NCBI GenBank assembly: GCA_024743315.1
Contig: JANSWU010000002.1
Coordinates: 372,001 to 436,000 of the forward strand
Reading direction: 5' to 3'
Source: Hyphomonadaceae bacterium
GTDB lineage: Bacteria > Pseudomonadota > Alphaproteobacteria > Caulobacterales > Hyphomonadaceae
Length of the DNA: 64,000 nt
Numbering within the stretch: position 1 is the stretch's first letter; every line of letters begins with the position of its first letter. Below, in pieces: positions 33,935 through 43,405 of the stretch. Below the pieces are notes generated by a model. It saw only the letters and a program-made list of their open reading frames with translations. It was not told the origin of the DNA and searched no databases. The position numbers were made by a program, and so were the translations under genes.

Positions 33935-35953
33935 GCCATCTGCACGGTCTGGTGTGATCGCATCTGCGGTTTCGATCGCGAGCTGGGCGTCCTTGCGCGC
34001 GATCTCGATCAGGCCTTCGTCTTCCGGCAAATCAATCAAGCGATAATTGACCAGCCCAGATTGCGCTTTACCGAGGAGGTCGCCCGGCCCGCGTAACTTG
34101 AAGTCGGCTTCGGCAATCTCAAACCCGTCTTCAGTGCGGCGAAGCGTATCCAGGCGTTCCCGTGCCATTTCGGTCAGCGGCGGACGATAGAGCAGTAAAC
34201 AATAGCTCGCTTCGCTACCGCGTCCGACACGCCCCCGTAATTGGTGTAGCTGTGCCAGACCAAACCCTTCGGCGCGTTCAATCACCATTATGGTCGCTTC
34301 CGGGACATCGACGCCGACTTCAATCACCGTGGTGGCGACGAGGATCTTGGTCTGGCCAGATCGAAAGGCGTCTAGCGCTGCATCCTTCTCTTCACCTTTG
34401 AGGCGGCCATGCACGAGACCGACATCGGTCTGTAGCGCGTCCTTGAGCATGGCGGCGCGGGCGACGGCTGAGCTGCCATCTTCATCATCGGCATCGACAC
34501 GTGGACAGACCCAGAAGGCGCGCTCGCCGCGCTGCAGCGCCCGTCCGACGGCACTGATCACATCGTCAATCCGGGCGTCTGGAATGGCGCGGGTCTCGAC
34601 CGGCTGCCGGCCTGCCGGCTTTTCATCCAGGATCGAGATATCCAGATCGCCATGAACGGTCTGCGCCAGAGTGCGGGGAATTGGCGTGGCCGACATGACC
34701 AGCATATGCGGGGCTTTGCCCTTGCTCATCAGCTTCATCCGATCGGCGACACCAAACCGGTGTTGCTCATCGACAATGACCATGGCCAGGCGTTTGAACC
34801 CAACGCCTTCCTGGAATAATGCGTGCGTGCCGGCGACGATTTGGATCGAACCGTCGGCCAGGCCCATGAGCGTCGCTTCGCGTGCTTTGCCTTTGTCACG
34901 CCCGGTGAGTACGGCGACGGAATAACCCAGCGGTGAGAGCAACTGATCCAGCGTGTCATATTGCTGGCGCGCGAGGACTTCTGTGGGCGCCATGAAGGCG
35001 GTCTGAAACCCGCCTTCGGCGGCCTGCACGGCGGCGAAGGCGCCAACCAGCGTCTTGCCGGCGCCGACATCGCCTTGAAGCATGCGGCGCATCGGATGGG
35101 GTTCGCCAAGGTCGGCCATGATTTCCTTGGTGGCGCGGACCTGCGCATCGGTCGGCTTGTAGGGTAGGGTTTTGACCAGCCGGTTAAGCGCCTCGCTCTG
35201 CGGTGGAACTGAATTGGCGGATTGTGATCGCCGCGTTGTGCGCGCGCGGGCAAAACTGAGTTCACGGGCAAGGGCCTCATCATAGGACAGCCGCTTGCGC
35301 GCCGCCGCGATCTTTGCCTCATCAAATTCCTCGGGCGCATGCACCCATTCCAGCGCTGATTTGAACCCTGGCCAACGCTCGCGATCTTTGAGCGCCGGAT
35401 CGATCCATTCCGGCCAAGCCGCGTCCACAAGCTCTACCGCCGCCTGCGCTGTCGCATGCACGCGCTTATTGGTGAGGCCAGCGGTGAGGGGATAGATGGG
35501 TTCGACCGGGGGCGGGAATTCGCCGCGTGCCGGATCCATGACAAAGTCGGGATGGCTCATTTGGCGTTCGCCTTGCCATTCGGTGACCTTCCCGGAAACA
35601 ATCCGCTCTTTGCCGACCGGGAATTGGGCTTGCAGCCAGCGACTGTCGGCGCGGAAATAGGTTAGGGTCAGGAATCCAGAGCCATCAAACAAGAGGATCC
35701 GGGTTGGGGCGCGTTCATTGTAAGGCGCTTTGACCGCGTGCACCTCACCGCGCACGGTGGCCACTTCGTCTGCGATGAGATCATCGAAACTGTCACGCGG
35801 ACGCCGATCGAGCCAACGTTCGGGCATGTGCAAAAGCAAATCCCAAATCGCCTCGCCTCCGACCAGGCGTTCGAGAACAGGTTTCAGCTTCGGCCCAATG
35901 CCGGGCAAAGCATCGAGCGGCTGAAAGAGCGGGAAGAGGCGTTCATCGCGCAT
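33884..35953 (-). CDS. recG: ATP-dependent DNA helicase RecG
   Basis: The 689-residue superfamily 2 helicase remodels stalled replication forks and Holliday junctions. It has the N-terminal wedge/OB domain (about 55-170), Walker A (LQGDVGAGKTLVG), the DEQH box in VIVDEQHRFGV, SATPIPRTLA and the C-terminal HQLRGRVGRG and TAR-like region. Length is standard. It is divergent from sdhE with a 118-bp gap. Confidence 0.96.
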   Translation of the reverse strand: MRDERLFPLFQPLDALPGIGPKLKPVLERLVGGEAIWDLLLHMPERWLDRRPRDSFDDLIADEVATVRGEVHAVKAPYNERAPTRILLFDGSGFLTLTYFRADSRWLQAQFPVGKERIVSGKVTEWQGERQMSHPDFVMDPARGEFPPPVEPIYPLTAGLTNKRVHATAQAAVELVDAAWPEWIDPALKDRERWPGFKSALEWVHAPEEFDEAKIAAARKRLSYDEALARELSFARARTTRRSQSANSVPPQSEALNRLVKTLPYKPTDAQVRATKEIMADLGEPHPMRRMLQGDVGAGKTLVGAFAAVQAAEGGFQTAFMAPTEVLARQQYDTLDQLLSPLGYSVAVLTGRDKGKAREATLMGLADGSIQIVAGTHALFQEGVGFKRLAMVIVDEQHRFGVADRMKLMSKGKAPHMLVMSATPIPRTLAQTVHGDLDISILDEKPAGRQPVETRAIPDARIDDVISAVGRALQRGERAFWVCPRVDADDEDGSSAVARAAMLKDALQTDVGLVHGRLKGEEKDAALDAFRSGQTKILVATTVIEVGVDVPEATIMVIERAEGFGLAQLHQLRGRVGRGSEASYCLLLYRPPLTEMARERLDTLRRTEDGFEIAEADFKLRGPGDLLGKAQSGLVNYRLIDLPEDEGLIEIARKDAQLAIETADAITPDRADGLSLLSQLLSPDLRFSD

Positions 35954-36071
35954 TTGGATCTTATGCGCTGATCTGGTTGCGGCTTACAAGCTGCGATCCG
36001 AGGAACGCGACAGGATATCCCTGTGCAGGGAGTCCTCAATGCTCTAAATGGGGCTTGAAGGAGATCTGCTG

Positions 36072-36347
36072 ATGAGCACAGACAGTTTGGATGAGCGCCG
36101 CCGCAAATTGAAGTTTCGAGCCTGGCGACGCGGATTCCGAGAAATGGATTTGCTGATGGGCTCTTTCGCCGATGCCCATATTGCCGGGCTGGATGATGCT
36201 GATCTCTCTGAATTTGAACGCCTGCTCGCGACTCCTGACTGGGAAGTTTATGCTTGGCTGATCGGCCAAAAACAGGTGCCGGGGAATTTTGAGAGTCCGC
36301 TTCTCACGCGAATGATGGAATTTCGCTATCAGGCGCATGCCGGCTGA
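36072..36347 (+). CDS. sdhE: FAD assembly factor SdhE
   Basis: The 91-residue protein has the SdhE/Sdh5 motif RGFREMDLLMG (R-G-x-x-E), needed to attach FAD covalently to succinate dehydrogenase, and WLIGQKQVP near the end. I chose the ATG at 36072; the in-frame ATG 24 bp upstream adds atypical residues. A position next to recG is common in alphaproteobacteria. Confidence 0.92.
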   Translation: MSTDSLDERRRKLKFRAWRRGFREMDLLMGSFADAHIAGLDDADLSEFERLLATPDWEVYAWLIGQKQVPGNFESPLLTRMMEFRYQAHAG

Positions 36348-36356
36348 TGAAGGTGT

Positions 36357-37349
36357 TCAATCTACCCGGTCAGTTGCAAGCACCGAGTCTATAAACGCTA
36401 TCATTTCTGATCTTGCAGGGCTCGTCTCGAGGCTCAGACTGGCGAGCAAAGAGGCGTGCGTTTCGTCATCATAATAACTGAATTGAATGAGACTGGATTT
36501 GTCCTGCGCGGTGACAGCGTCTTCAAACACGCGGGTATAGTCAGCGGTCTGGCCTTCGGTGAGCACGAGCATCGGGATTTCGGCCTGATCCAGATAGGTC
36601 AGTGGCGATGCTTCGCGCAGGCCTTCACGCGGGCCGAAGACGCCCAGCACATGACCGATTGCTATGTCTTCGCCCAACCCCTCGGCGATGGCGGTGTAAT
36701 AATCCTCCAGATCATAGCCACCTGCGACAGGCAAAGCCCCACGGATCTCAGAAACGCTGAGACCGTGTGCGCGAAGGTATCGATCATCCATGGCCAGCAA
36801 AGCTGATAAATGCCCGCCCGCCGAAAAGCCGCCGACAAAAAGCTCGTCGACCTCAAGACCATATTCGGACGCGTTTTCGTGCAACCAGGCAAAAGCTCGC
36901 GCGACGTCTTCTATGTGTTCGGGGTGCTGAACGCCGGTTGAAGAAAATTCTTCGCCGCGCCAATCCCCCCGGCTCAAGCGATAGGACATGTTTGCGACGG
37001 CGATGCCTTCACGGGCAAAGGCGCGCGCCAGCTCCATATCATCTTTACGATCTCCGAACGCCCAGGCGCCGCCATGAATCCATAGCAGGGTGGCGCGCGG
37101 TGCCTGATCAGTTGGCAGAATGAGGTCGAGACGATGCTTCTCATCGCTAAAATCCGCGCCCTCATAATAGACGATGTCGAGCATCTCGGAACGCTCACCC
37201 GCCACGGCTGAAATCGCTGAAAATGATCCAAGCAGGCTTACCGCGATCAGAGCGACCAGGTGCTTGAGATCGCAGATCCAAAAGGGATTGTTGATTGCAC
37301 GCTTGTGTCCCAATGCACGCATTCCGGGCTCCTCCAATGGATTGATCAA
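36357..37349 (-). CDS. Exported alpha/beta-hydrolase (esterase)
   Basis: The 330-residue protein has an N-terminal membrane/signal segment (about 30-48) and an alpha/beta-hydrolase core: oxyanion motif LWIHGGAWAFGD, nucleophile in FVGGFSAGGHLS, and a late His in DDETHASLL. It resembles BD-FAE-type carboxylesterases. The longest frame is given; a later start closer to the hydrophobic segment is possible. It ends 9 bp from the convergent sdhE gene. Confidence 0.8.
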   Translation of the reverse strand: MINPLEEPGMRALGHKRAINNPFWICDLKHLVALIAVSLLGSFSAISAVAGERSEMLDIVYYEGADFSDEKHRLDLILPTDQAPRATLLWIHGGAWAFGDRKDDMELARAFAREGIAVANMSYRLSRGDWRGEEFSSTGVQHPEHIEDVARAFAWLHENASEYGLEVDELFVGGFSAGGHLSALLAMDDRYLRAHGLSVSEIRGALPVAGGYDLEDYYTAIAEGLGEDIAIGHVLGVFGPREGLREASPLTYLDQAEIPMLVLTEGQTADYTRVFEDAVTAQDKSSLIQFSYYDDETHASLLASLSLETSPARSEMIAFIDSVLATDRVD

Positions 37350-37463
37350 CTATGATCAGACTCTGACCCCGGACTAACATCAATTCAGCCGCCCACAAAA
37401 TGGCTGGATTTCTTGTGCGCGTCGCGCGGGTGCGGCATCCGCCAGGCGTTTGGTGATCAGATC

Positions 37464-37494
37464 GAAAAAAGCCGCCCCAAACGGAGCGGCTTTT
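37464..37494 (-). terminator. Rho-independent terminator of rpsF-rpsR-rplI
   Basis: On the minus strand an AAAAGCCGC/GCGGCTTTT stem with a short loop is followed by a T run (37470-37465), 26 bp after the rplI stop. Confidence 0.85.
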
Positions 37495-37519
37495 GACTGT
37501 TTTCGAATGGAGGGACCGA

Positions 37520-38104
37520 CTAATCGTCGCCCTCAGGCGCTGTGTCGAGTTCTGCGGCGGCTTCTGCCATTTCAGAAGCTTGCTCGCTCGCGGCAGCCTG
37601 TTGCTCAGCCTGCAGTGTCTCGATGATGTTCTCACCAGCGGCCTGACGTTCTGCTTCATCTTCAGAACGTGCGACATTGATGGTCACATCAACGCGGACT
37701 TCTGCGTGAAGACGGATGCCGACTTCGTGCAAACCCAGCGTCTTGATCGGCGCATTGAGGCGGACTTGCTCACGCTTGATCGTGTGACCGGCATTGGCAG
37801 CGGCTTCAACAATGTCGCGTGCGGAGACAGAACCGTAAAGTTGGCCGGTTGCGCCAGAAGAGCGGATCAGCACGAAAGTCGTGCCGTCAATGCTGGCGCC
37901 AGCTTGTGTGGCCGCATCGCGGGCTTCGGCGTTACGCTTTTCAAGCGCTTCGCGTTCAGCTTCGAAGCGGGCGCGGTTTTGCGTGTTCGCAATCAGAGCC
38001 TTGCCTTTTGGCAGGAGAAAGTTGCGAGCAAAGCCGTTCTTGACGCTGACCTCATCTCCGAGGCCGCCCAGGTTCTCAACGCGTTCGAGGAGAATAACTT
38101 GCAT
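37520..38104 (-). CDS. rplI: 50S ribosomal protein bL9
   Basis: The 194-residue protein begins MQVILLERVENLGGLGDEVSVKNGFARN, the bL9 signature that binds 23S rRNA at the L1 stalk base. It is longer than the about 150-residue norm because of an acidic, Ala/Glu-rich C-terminal tail of some 45 residues, a feature seen in alphaproteobacterial L9. Last gene of the S6-S18-L9 operon, followed by a terminator. Confidence 0.97.
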   Translation of the reverse strand: MQVILLERVENLGGLGDEVSVKNGFARNFLLPKGKALIANTQNRARFEAEREALEKRNAEARDAATQAGASIDGTTFVLIRSSGATGQLYGSVSARDIVEAAANAGHTIKREQVRLNAPIKTLGLHEVGIRLHAEVRVDVTINVARSEDEAERQAAGENIIETLQAEQQAAASEQASEMAEAAAELDTAPEGDD

Positions 38105-38117
38105 CGGTTTGTCTCCC

Positions 38118-38387
38118 TTATTTCACGGTGAATGGCAGCAGCGCGAGCATACGAGCCCGCTTGATCGCTTTTGCCAGTTTGCGCTGGTTCTTGAAGTTCA
38201 CAGCGGTGATCCGAGATGGCACGATTTTGCCTTTCTCAGAAATATAGCGCTGCAGAAGCTTCACGTCTTTATAGTCGATTTTCGGTGCTTTCGCGCCGGA
38301 AAACGGATCCACCTTGCGACGACGACCGAAAGAACGGCGTGCCGGAATGTTGGTGATGTTCATGCCGGATGTGTTTCTAGAAGCCAT
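38118..38387 (-). CDS. rpsR: 30S ribosomal protein bS18
   Basis: The 89-residue basic protein has the S18 core [54 protein letters not shown]. It pairs with S6 on the small-subunit platform. It lies 17 bp after rpsF and 13 bp before rplI. The alphaproteobacterial [15 protein letters not shown] leader is present. Confidence 0.98.
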   Translation of the reverse strand: MASRNTSGMNITNIPARRSFGRRRKVDPFSGAKAPKIDYKDVKLLQRYISEKGKIVPSRITAVNFKNQRKLAKAIKRARMLALLPFTVK

Positions 38388-38404
38388 GATATCGATTCCT
38401 TCTT

Positions 38405-38743
38405 CTAGTCGTCGCGACGGTTTTTGCGGCTCATCATCGGTGACGGGCTCTCATCGAGCTCCTCAACCTTGATGGTCATGTAGCGCATGATGTCGTCAGA
38501 AATGCGGTGCTGGCGCTCCAGTTCCTGGATCGCTTCAGCTGGCCCATCAATGTTGAACAGGGAATAATGTCCCTTGCGCTGCTTGTTGATCGGATAAGAA
38601 AGGTTGCGAAGACCCCAATATTCGGACTTCGAAACTTTTGCGCCTTGCTTGTCGAGGAAGGTCGACAGCTCTTCCATCAAACCTTCAACTTGTGCAGGTG
38701 AGATGTCCGGCCTCGCAATGAGGACGTGCTCATAAAATGCCAT
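38405..38743 (-). CDS. rpsF: 30S ribosomal protein bS6
   Basis: The 112-residue protein begins [22 protein letters not shown] and contains [25 protein letters not shown], the S6 signature. It leads the rpsF-rpsR-rplI operon and binds S18. Its C-terminus is mostly charged. It is divergent from fabD. Confidence 0.98.
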   Translation of the reverse strand: MAFYEHVLIARPDISPAQVEGLMEELSTFLDKQGAKVSKSEYWGLRNLSYPINKQRKGHYSLFNIDGPAEAIQELERQHRISDDIMRYMTIKVEELDESPSPMMSRKNRRDD

Positions 38744-38950
38744 ATTGTCTTTCCCTAGTGTTTAGCTTGCGGCGCAGATGGGCGGGAAAACCCTTCCACG
38801 ATGGCCCCTCGCACCCGGCTCATTCCGGAATTGAGGACCGCAAACCTTGCGAAGCGCGTCGTAAAGCGCAAAACAGCGTCAAAATCAACCCGCTTGCACT
38901 GTTGCGCGCAGCGCCTTATGCGGGCGCCAAATTCGAGTATAGGAGCGCAT

Positions 38951-39898
38951 ATGACCAAGTTTGCGTTTATCTTCCCGGGGCAGGGCAGCCAGTTTATCGG
39001 GATGGGCAAGGATCTTGCCGATCAATTTGCCGCCGCCAAAGCGGTGTTTGAAGAAGTCGATGAGGCACTTGGTCAAGACCTATCGGGCCTGATCTGGACC
39101 GGCGCCGAAGATGACCTCAAGCTGACCGCAAATACCCAGCCTGCCTTGATGGCAGTTAGCGTCGCCGCGATGCGCGCGCTGGAAGAAGCGCATGGGATTG
39201 GGGCCGAGAAAGCGGCCTTCATCGCCGGGCATTCGCTAGGCGAGTATTCAGCCCTCGCATCTGCGGGCGCGATTTCAGTCGGCGATTGCGCCAAAGTCCT
39301 ACGCATTCGCGGCAATGCGATGCAAGAAGCGGTGCCAGCGGGAGAAGGGGCTATGGCGGCTTTGCTTGGCGCCAGCCCAGAACAGGCGGCAGATTTGTGT
39401 GCTGCTGGAGCGTCTGAAGGCCCATGTGAGATCGCCAATGACAATGCCCCTGGCCAAATCGTCATCTCCGGCGCGAAACCCGCCGTCGAAAAAGCGATTT
39501 CCGGGGCTAAAGAGGCGGGCGTCAAGAAAGCCGTTCTGCTGCCGGTTTCAGCGCCGTTCCATTGTTCGCTGATGCAACCGGCCGCAGACGCCATGGCGGA
39601 AGCCCTGGCCGGAATTGAAATTAGAACCCCCTCGGCCCCGCTCGTGGCCAATGTCACAGCGACCGCTGGCAGCGATCCTGAAGCGATCCGGGCACAATTG
39701 GTTGCACAGGTCACAGGGCAGGTGCGCTGGACGGAATCAGTTCAGTACATGGCGGGCGAAGGGGTCGAGCTGACTGTCGAAGCCGGCGCAGGTAAAGTGC
39801 TCAGCGTCATGAATCGTCGCACGGTCCGTGAGTTAGAAGGTCTGACCATGGGCACTCCAGAAGACATCCAAGCCGTCGCAGAGCGGCTCAACGTATAA
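38951..39898 (+). CDS. fabD: Malonyl-CoA:ACP transacylase
   Basis: The 315-residue enzyme loads malonate onto ACP for fatty-acid elongation. It has FIFPGQGSQ at the start, the nucleophile in AGHSLGEYSAL (Ser about 93) and SAPFHCSLM with the catalytic His. The ATG at 38951 is preceded by AGGAG; the longer in-frame ATG at 38801 lies in upstream DNA without similarity. It opens the fab cluster. Confidence 0.97.
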   Translation: MTKFAFIFPGQGSQFIGMGKDLADQFAAAKAVFEEVDEALGQDLSGLIWTGAEDDLKLTANTQPALMAVSVAAMRALEEAHGIGAEKAAFIAGHSLGEYSALASAGAISVGDCAKVLRIRGNAMQEAVPAGEGAMAALLGASPEQAADLCAAGASEGPCEIANDNAPGQIVISGAKPAVEKAISGAKEAGVKKAVLLPVSAPFHCSLMQPAADAMAEALAGIEIRTPSAPLVANVTATAGSDPEAIRAQLVAQVTGQVRWTESVQYMAGEGVELTVEAGAGKVLSVMNRRTVRELEGLTMGTPEDIQAVAERLNV

Positions 39899-39916
39899 GA
39901 AGGCAGGAGAGGGATA

Positions 39917-40654
39917 GTGTTTGATCTAAGCGGAAAAACGGCACTGGTGACGGGCGCAACAGGCGGCATCGGAGAATCGATTGCGCGCACCATGCATGCC
40001 GCCGGGGCTGAAGTGGTCTTGTCGGGGCGCCGGGTTGAGAAACTCGAAGCGCTGGCCGCAGAATTGGGCGGCCGTACCCATATTGCGCCATGTGACCTGT
40101 CCGACCCCGAGCAAGCCGATGCGCTGGTGGGGCAGGCCATAGAGCTGGGCGGCAAGCTCGACATTCTCGTTGCCAATGCTGGGGTAACCCGAGATAAGCT
40201 CCTCATGCAGATGAAAGATGAGGATTTTCAAGACATTATCCGCGTGAACTTGGAAAGCTATTTCCGTCTATGCCGCAAGGCGGTGCGCCCAATGATGAAG
40301 GCACGCGGCGGCCGGATTATCGGAATCGCGTCGATTGTCGGCGTCACCGGTAATCCCGGACAGTCGAATTATTGCGCCTCCAAGGCCGGCATGATCGGCT
40401 TTACCAAATCGCTGGCCCAGGAAGTGGCGAGTCGTGGAATTACCGCGAACACGATCGCGCCTGGCTTTATCGAATCACCCATGACGGATGTGCTCCCAGA
40501 TGCGCAAAAGGAGCTGCTTCTGGGGCAGATTCCATCCGGTCGGTTAGGGGTCGGGACGGATATTGCAGCGGCAGCTGTTTATCTCGCCTCAGACGAAGCT
40601 TCATATGTGACGGGGCAAACCCTACATGTGAATGGCGGGATGGCGATGATCTAG
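39917..40654 (+). CDS. fabG: 3-oxoacyl-ACP reductase
   Basis: The 245-residue short-chain dehydrogenase has the NADPH motif TGATGGIGES, NAG in LVANAGVTRD, and the catalytic Ser-Tyr-Lys set (GIASIVG, NYCASKAG). It reduces beta-ketoacyl-ACP. It starts at a GTG (39917) with GGAGAGGG upstream, 18 bp after fabD. Confidence 0.97.
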   Translation: MFDLSGKTALVTGATGGIGESIARTMHAAGAEVVLSGRRVEKLEALAAELGGRTHIAPCDLSDPEQADALVGQAIELGGKLDILVANAGVTRDKLLMQMKDEDFQDIIRVNLESYFRLCRKAVRPMMKARGGRIIGIASIVGVTGNPGQSNYCASKAGMIGFTKSLAQEVASRGITANTIAPGFIESPMTDVLPDAQKELLLGQIPSGRLGVGTDIAAAAVYLASDEASYVTGQTLHVNGGMAMI

Positions 40655-40657
40655 GAA

Positions 40658-40696
40658 AAGCCCTGTTCATCGCACTTTCCACAGTGTGCGGGGCTT
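40658..40696 (+). other. Imperfect hairpin between fabG and acpP
   Basis: AAGCCC (40658-40663) pairs with GGGCTT (40691-40696), and inside CGCAC (40671-40675) pairs with GTGCG (40686-40690). No T run follows. It may attenuate readthrough and separate the highly expressed acpP from fabG. Confidence 0.35.
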
Positions 40697-40777
40697 GGCG
40701 TTGTCACAAAGTGTGTGCTAACGGCAACACCATGGCCCACAGAAGCCTATCCATCAGACAATATCAGAGAGGTATCC

Positions 40778-41014
40778 ATGTCTGACGTTCTTGAGCGTGT
40801 TAAAAAAATTGTTGTCGAAAACCTCGACGTAGAAGGCGATAAGGTTGTTGAGAGCGCGAGCTTTATTGACGACCTCGGCGCCGACTCTCTCGACCTGGTC
40901 GAGCTGGTCATGGCGTTTGAAGAAGAGTTCAATATCGAGATCCCGGACGACGTGCAGGAAAATATCCGCACCGTCGGTGACGCGGTGTCTCATATCAACG
41001 CTCACGTCGGATAA
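40778..41014 (+). CDS. acpP: Acyl carrier protein
   Basis: The 78-residue acidic protein carries the phosphopantetheine serine in [19 protein letters not shown] (about residue 37). It shuttles acyl chains in fatty-acid synthesis. The ATG at 40778 gives the standard length; an in-frame ATG at 40715 does not. It lies between fabG and fabF. Confidence 0.98.
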   Translation: MSDVLERVKKIVVENLDVEGDKVVESASFIDDLGADSLDLVELVMAFEEEFNIEIPDDVQENIRTVGDAVSHINAHVG

Positions 41015-41026
41015 GAGGCTTCTTAC

Positions 41027-42322
41027 ATGCGTCGCGTTGTCATTACGGGGATCGGAATCATTTCGCCACTCGCTGCAAATCGAGAGGCGTCTTGGAAAAG
41101 ACTGATCGCAGGTGAATCAGGTGCCGGTCCGATCGATACGTTCGATCCGGAGAACACTGCCTGCAAAATTGCCTTTCAGGTTCCCTATAAGGATGGCCGT
41201 GGTGGCGGGTCTGAAGACGATCCGCACGCGTTTGATCCTGATGCGGTGGCAAGTGCGAAAGAGCGCCGCCGCATTGATGAGTTCATTCTCTATGCGATCG
41301 GCGCGGCGCAAGAAGCGATCGATGATTCGGGATGGGTGGCCGAAACCCAGGAAGATCAGGAACGCACCGGCGTTCTGATTGGATCTGGGATTGGCGGCCT
41401 CCAAAGCATCTATGATTCCTCGATCAATCTTTACGAGAATGGGCCGCGTAAAGTGAGCCCCTTCTTCATTCCGTCTGCCTTGATCAATCTCGCCTCTGGC
41501 CAGGTTTCGATCAAGCATGGCTTCAAAGGGCCGAACCATTCGGTGGTCACCGCATGCGCAACCGGCGCCCATGCGATTGGCGATTCAGCGCGTCTGATCC
41601 AATATGGCGACGCTGATGTTATGGTTGCCGGCGGATCCGAAGCGGTGATTTGCGAACTGGCAATTGCTGGGTTCTGCGCCGCCAAGGCGATGTCAACAAA
41701 GTATAATGATGAGCCAAAACGTGCGTCACGCCCCTATGATGAAGGCCGCGACGGCTTTGTCATGGGCGAAGGCGCAGCGGTTCTGGTACTTGAAGAATAT
41801 GAGCATGCGAAGGCCCGCGGCGCGAAAATCTATGCTGAAGTGGCAGGTTACGGCCTGACGGGCGACGCGCACCATATTACGGCGCCGGCGGAAGGCGCTG
41901 AAGGCGGTTACCGTGCGATGAAAATGGCGGCGGGACATGCTGAGCGTAATTGCGGCCTGAGCCTCGATCAGATCGATTATGTCAATGCCCATGGAACCTC
42001 GACTCCGCGTGGGGATGAAGGCGAAGTTGGCGCAGTTGAGCGTTTGTTTGGCGATCATTCGAAAAACCTGTCTCTGTCTTCAACCAAGTCAGCCGTTGGC
42101 CACTTGCTGGGCGCGGCGGGCGCGATCGAAACAGCGTTCTGCGCGCTGGCGATCCGTGATCAGGTGATGCCACCAACCCTCAATCTCGATAATCCCAGCG
42201 TTGAATCGCCGATCGACCTGATCCCGCACACAGCGAAAAAGGGTCAAGTCCGAGCGGCCATGACGAATTCGTTCGGCTTTGGTGGAACCAACGCATCCTT
42301 AATTTTGAAGCAGGTTGACTAG
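41027..42322 (+). CDS. fabF: Beta-ketoacyl-ACP synthase II
   Basis: The 431-residue condensing enzyme has the Cys-His-His triad: VTACATGAHAIG, NAHGTSTPRGD and SAVGHLLGAAG. It extends acyl-ACP with malonyl-ACP. It starts 12 bp after acpP. A short insertion around GGGSEDDPHAF near residue 65 is typical of alphaproteobacterial FabF. Confidence 0.97.
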   Translation: MRRVVITGIGIISPLAANREASWKRLIAGESGAGPIDTFDPENTACKIAFQVPYKDGRGGGSEDDPHAFDPDAVASAKERRRIDEFILYAIGAAQEAIDDSGWVAETQEDQERTGVLIGSGIGGLQSIYDSSINLYENGPRKVSPFFIPSALINLASGQVSIKHGFKGPNHSVVTACATGAHAIGDSARLIQYGDADVMVAGGSEAVICELAIAGFCAAKAMSTKYNDEPKRASRPYDEGRDGFVMGEGAAVLVLEEYEHAKARGAKIYAEVAGYGLTGDAHHITAPAEGAEGGYRAMKMAAGHAERNCGLSLDQIDYVNAHGTSTPRGDEGEVGAVERLFGDHSKNLSLSSTKSAVGHLLGAAGAIETAFCALAIRDQVMPPTLNLDNPSVESPIDLIPHTAKKGQVRAAMTNSFGFGGTNASLILKQVD

Positions 42323-42379
42323 TCACGCGACTAACGCGACCAAAATAGCGCTGGGGCCCGTGCGTTTGAGAAGGTCTAA

Positions 42380-43405
42380 ATGCGTTTTTTGAAAGCTATC
42401 CTCGCTCTGATCATTGTTCTCGCCATTTTGGCGGGGGCCGCTTTTGCTTATGGCTGGTTCTGGTTCCAGGGCGAAGTTGCCAAACCTGGCCCATTCCTGG
42501 CCGAAACCGAATTTACGATTGAGCGCGGCGAAGGGCTGTCCAGCGTCGCCAATCGCCTCGAAACCGACGGCCTGATCGCAGACCAACGGCTGCTGCGCTT
42601 GAAAGCCCGTCTCGATGATGTCGAGAGCGAGATCAAGGCGGGGTCTTATGTCGTTCCTGGACGGGCGAGCGTCGCGGACATCCTGAAGCAATTCGTGGAA
42701 GGCGATGTCATCGAATTTCGCCTGACCATTCCTGAAGGCCTGACAACCGCGCAAATCCTGCGTCGGGTGGAAGCTGCTGAGACGCTGACAGGCGACATGC
42801 CGGACCGCGAGTTCGAAGAGGGCGTATTGCTTCCGGACACCTATGCGTTCGGCGCGGGAACGACGCGGACGCAATTCATTGAGCGCATGGAAGCGGCGCA
42901 AGATGCCCTGCTGGAGGAAATCTGGGATACGCGTCAGGACGGCCTTCCAATTTCGACGCCTTATGAGGCAGTCATCCTTGCCTCTGTGGTAGAGAAAGAA
43001 ACAGCGAAAGCCGAAGAGCGCGACCTGGTCGCCGGCCTGTTTGTTGGGCGGCTCAAGAAAGGCATGCGGCTCGAGAGCGACCCGACGATCATTTACGGCG
43101 TCTCCAAGGGTGAACCGCTCTACAACCGCCAGGGCCAGCGTCGGACGCTGTATCGGTCCGAAATCAATCGCAAGACTGATTGGAACACGTACCAGATGGA
43201 TGGACTACCGAAGACGCCGATCTGCAATCCCGGCCGCGATGCGATCGCGGCCGTGCTTAATCCGCCAGAAACCGACTATGTCTTTTTCGTCGCCGACGGA
43301 AAAGGTGGACATCTGTTCGCGGAGACCTATGCCGAGCATCAGAGAAATGTCGCGGCCTACCGCGCCTATGAGCGCGGAGAGATTGCCCGCGAACGGGAGA
43401 ATTGA
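42380..43405 (+). CDS. mltG: Endolytic transglycosylase MltG
   Basis: The 341-residue YceG/MltG protein has one N-terminal membrane helix (about 5-27), a LysM-like region and the catalytic domain with the glutamate in ILASVVEKET, then GLFVGRLKKGMRLESDPTIIYG. It cuts nascent glycan strands in the periplasm. It follows fabF by 57 bp, its usual place in this class. Confidence 0.95.
   Translation: MRFLKAILALIIVLAILAGAAFAYGWFWFQGEVAKPGPFLAETEFTIERGEGLSSVANRLETDGLIADQRLLRLKARLDDVESEIKAGSYVVPGRASVADILKQFVEGDVIEFRLTIPEGLTTAQILRRVEAAETLTGDMPDREFEEGVLLPDTYAFGAGTTRTQFIERMEAAQDALLEEIWDTRQDGLPISTPYEAVILASVVEKETAKAEERDLVAGLFVGRLKKGMRLESDPTIIYGVSKGEPLYNRQGQRRTLYRSEINRKTDWNTYQMDGLPKTPICNPGRDAIAAVLNPPETDYVFFVADGKGGHLFAETYAEHQRNVAAYRAYERGEIAREREN

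Noticed and set aside
38744..38800. S6:S18-binding leader upstream of rpsF
   Set aside because: The region has short GC stems, but I could not fit the known CCG-bulge motif reliably.
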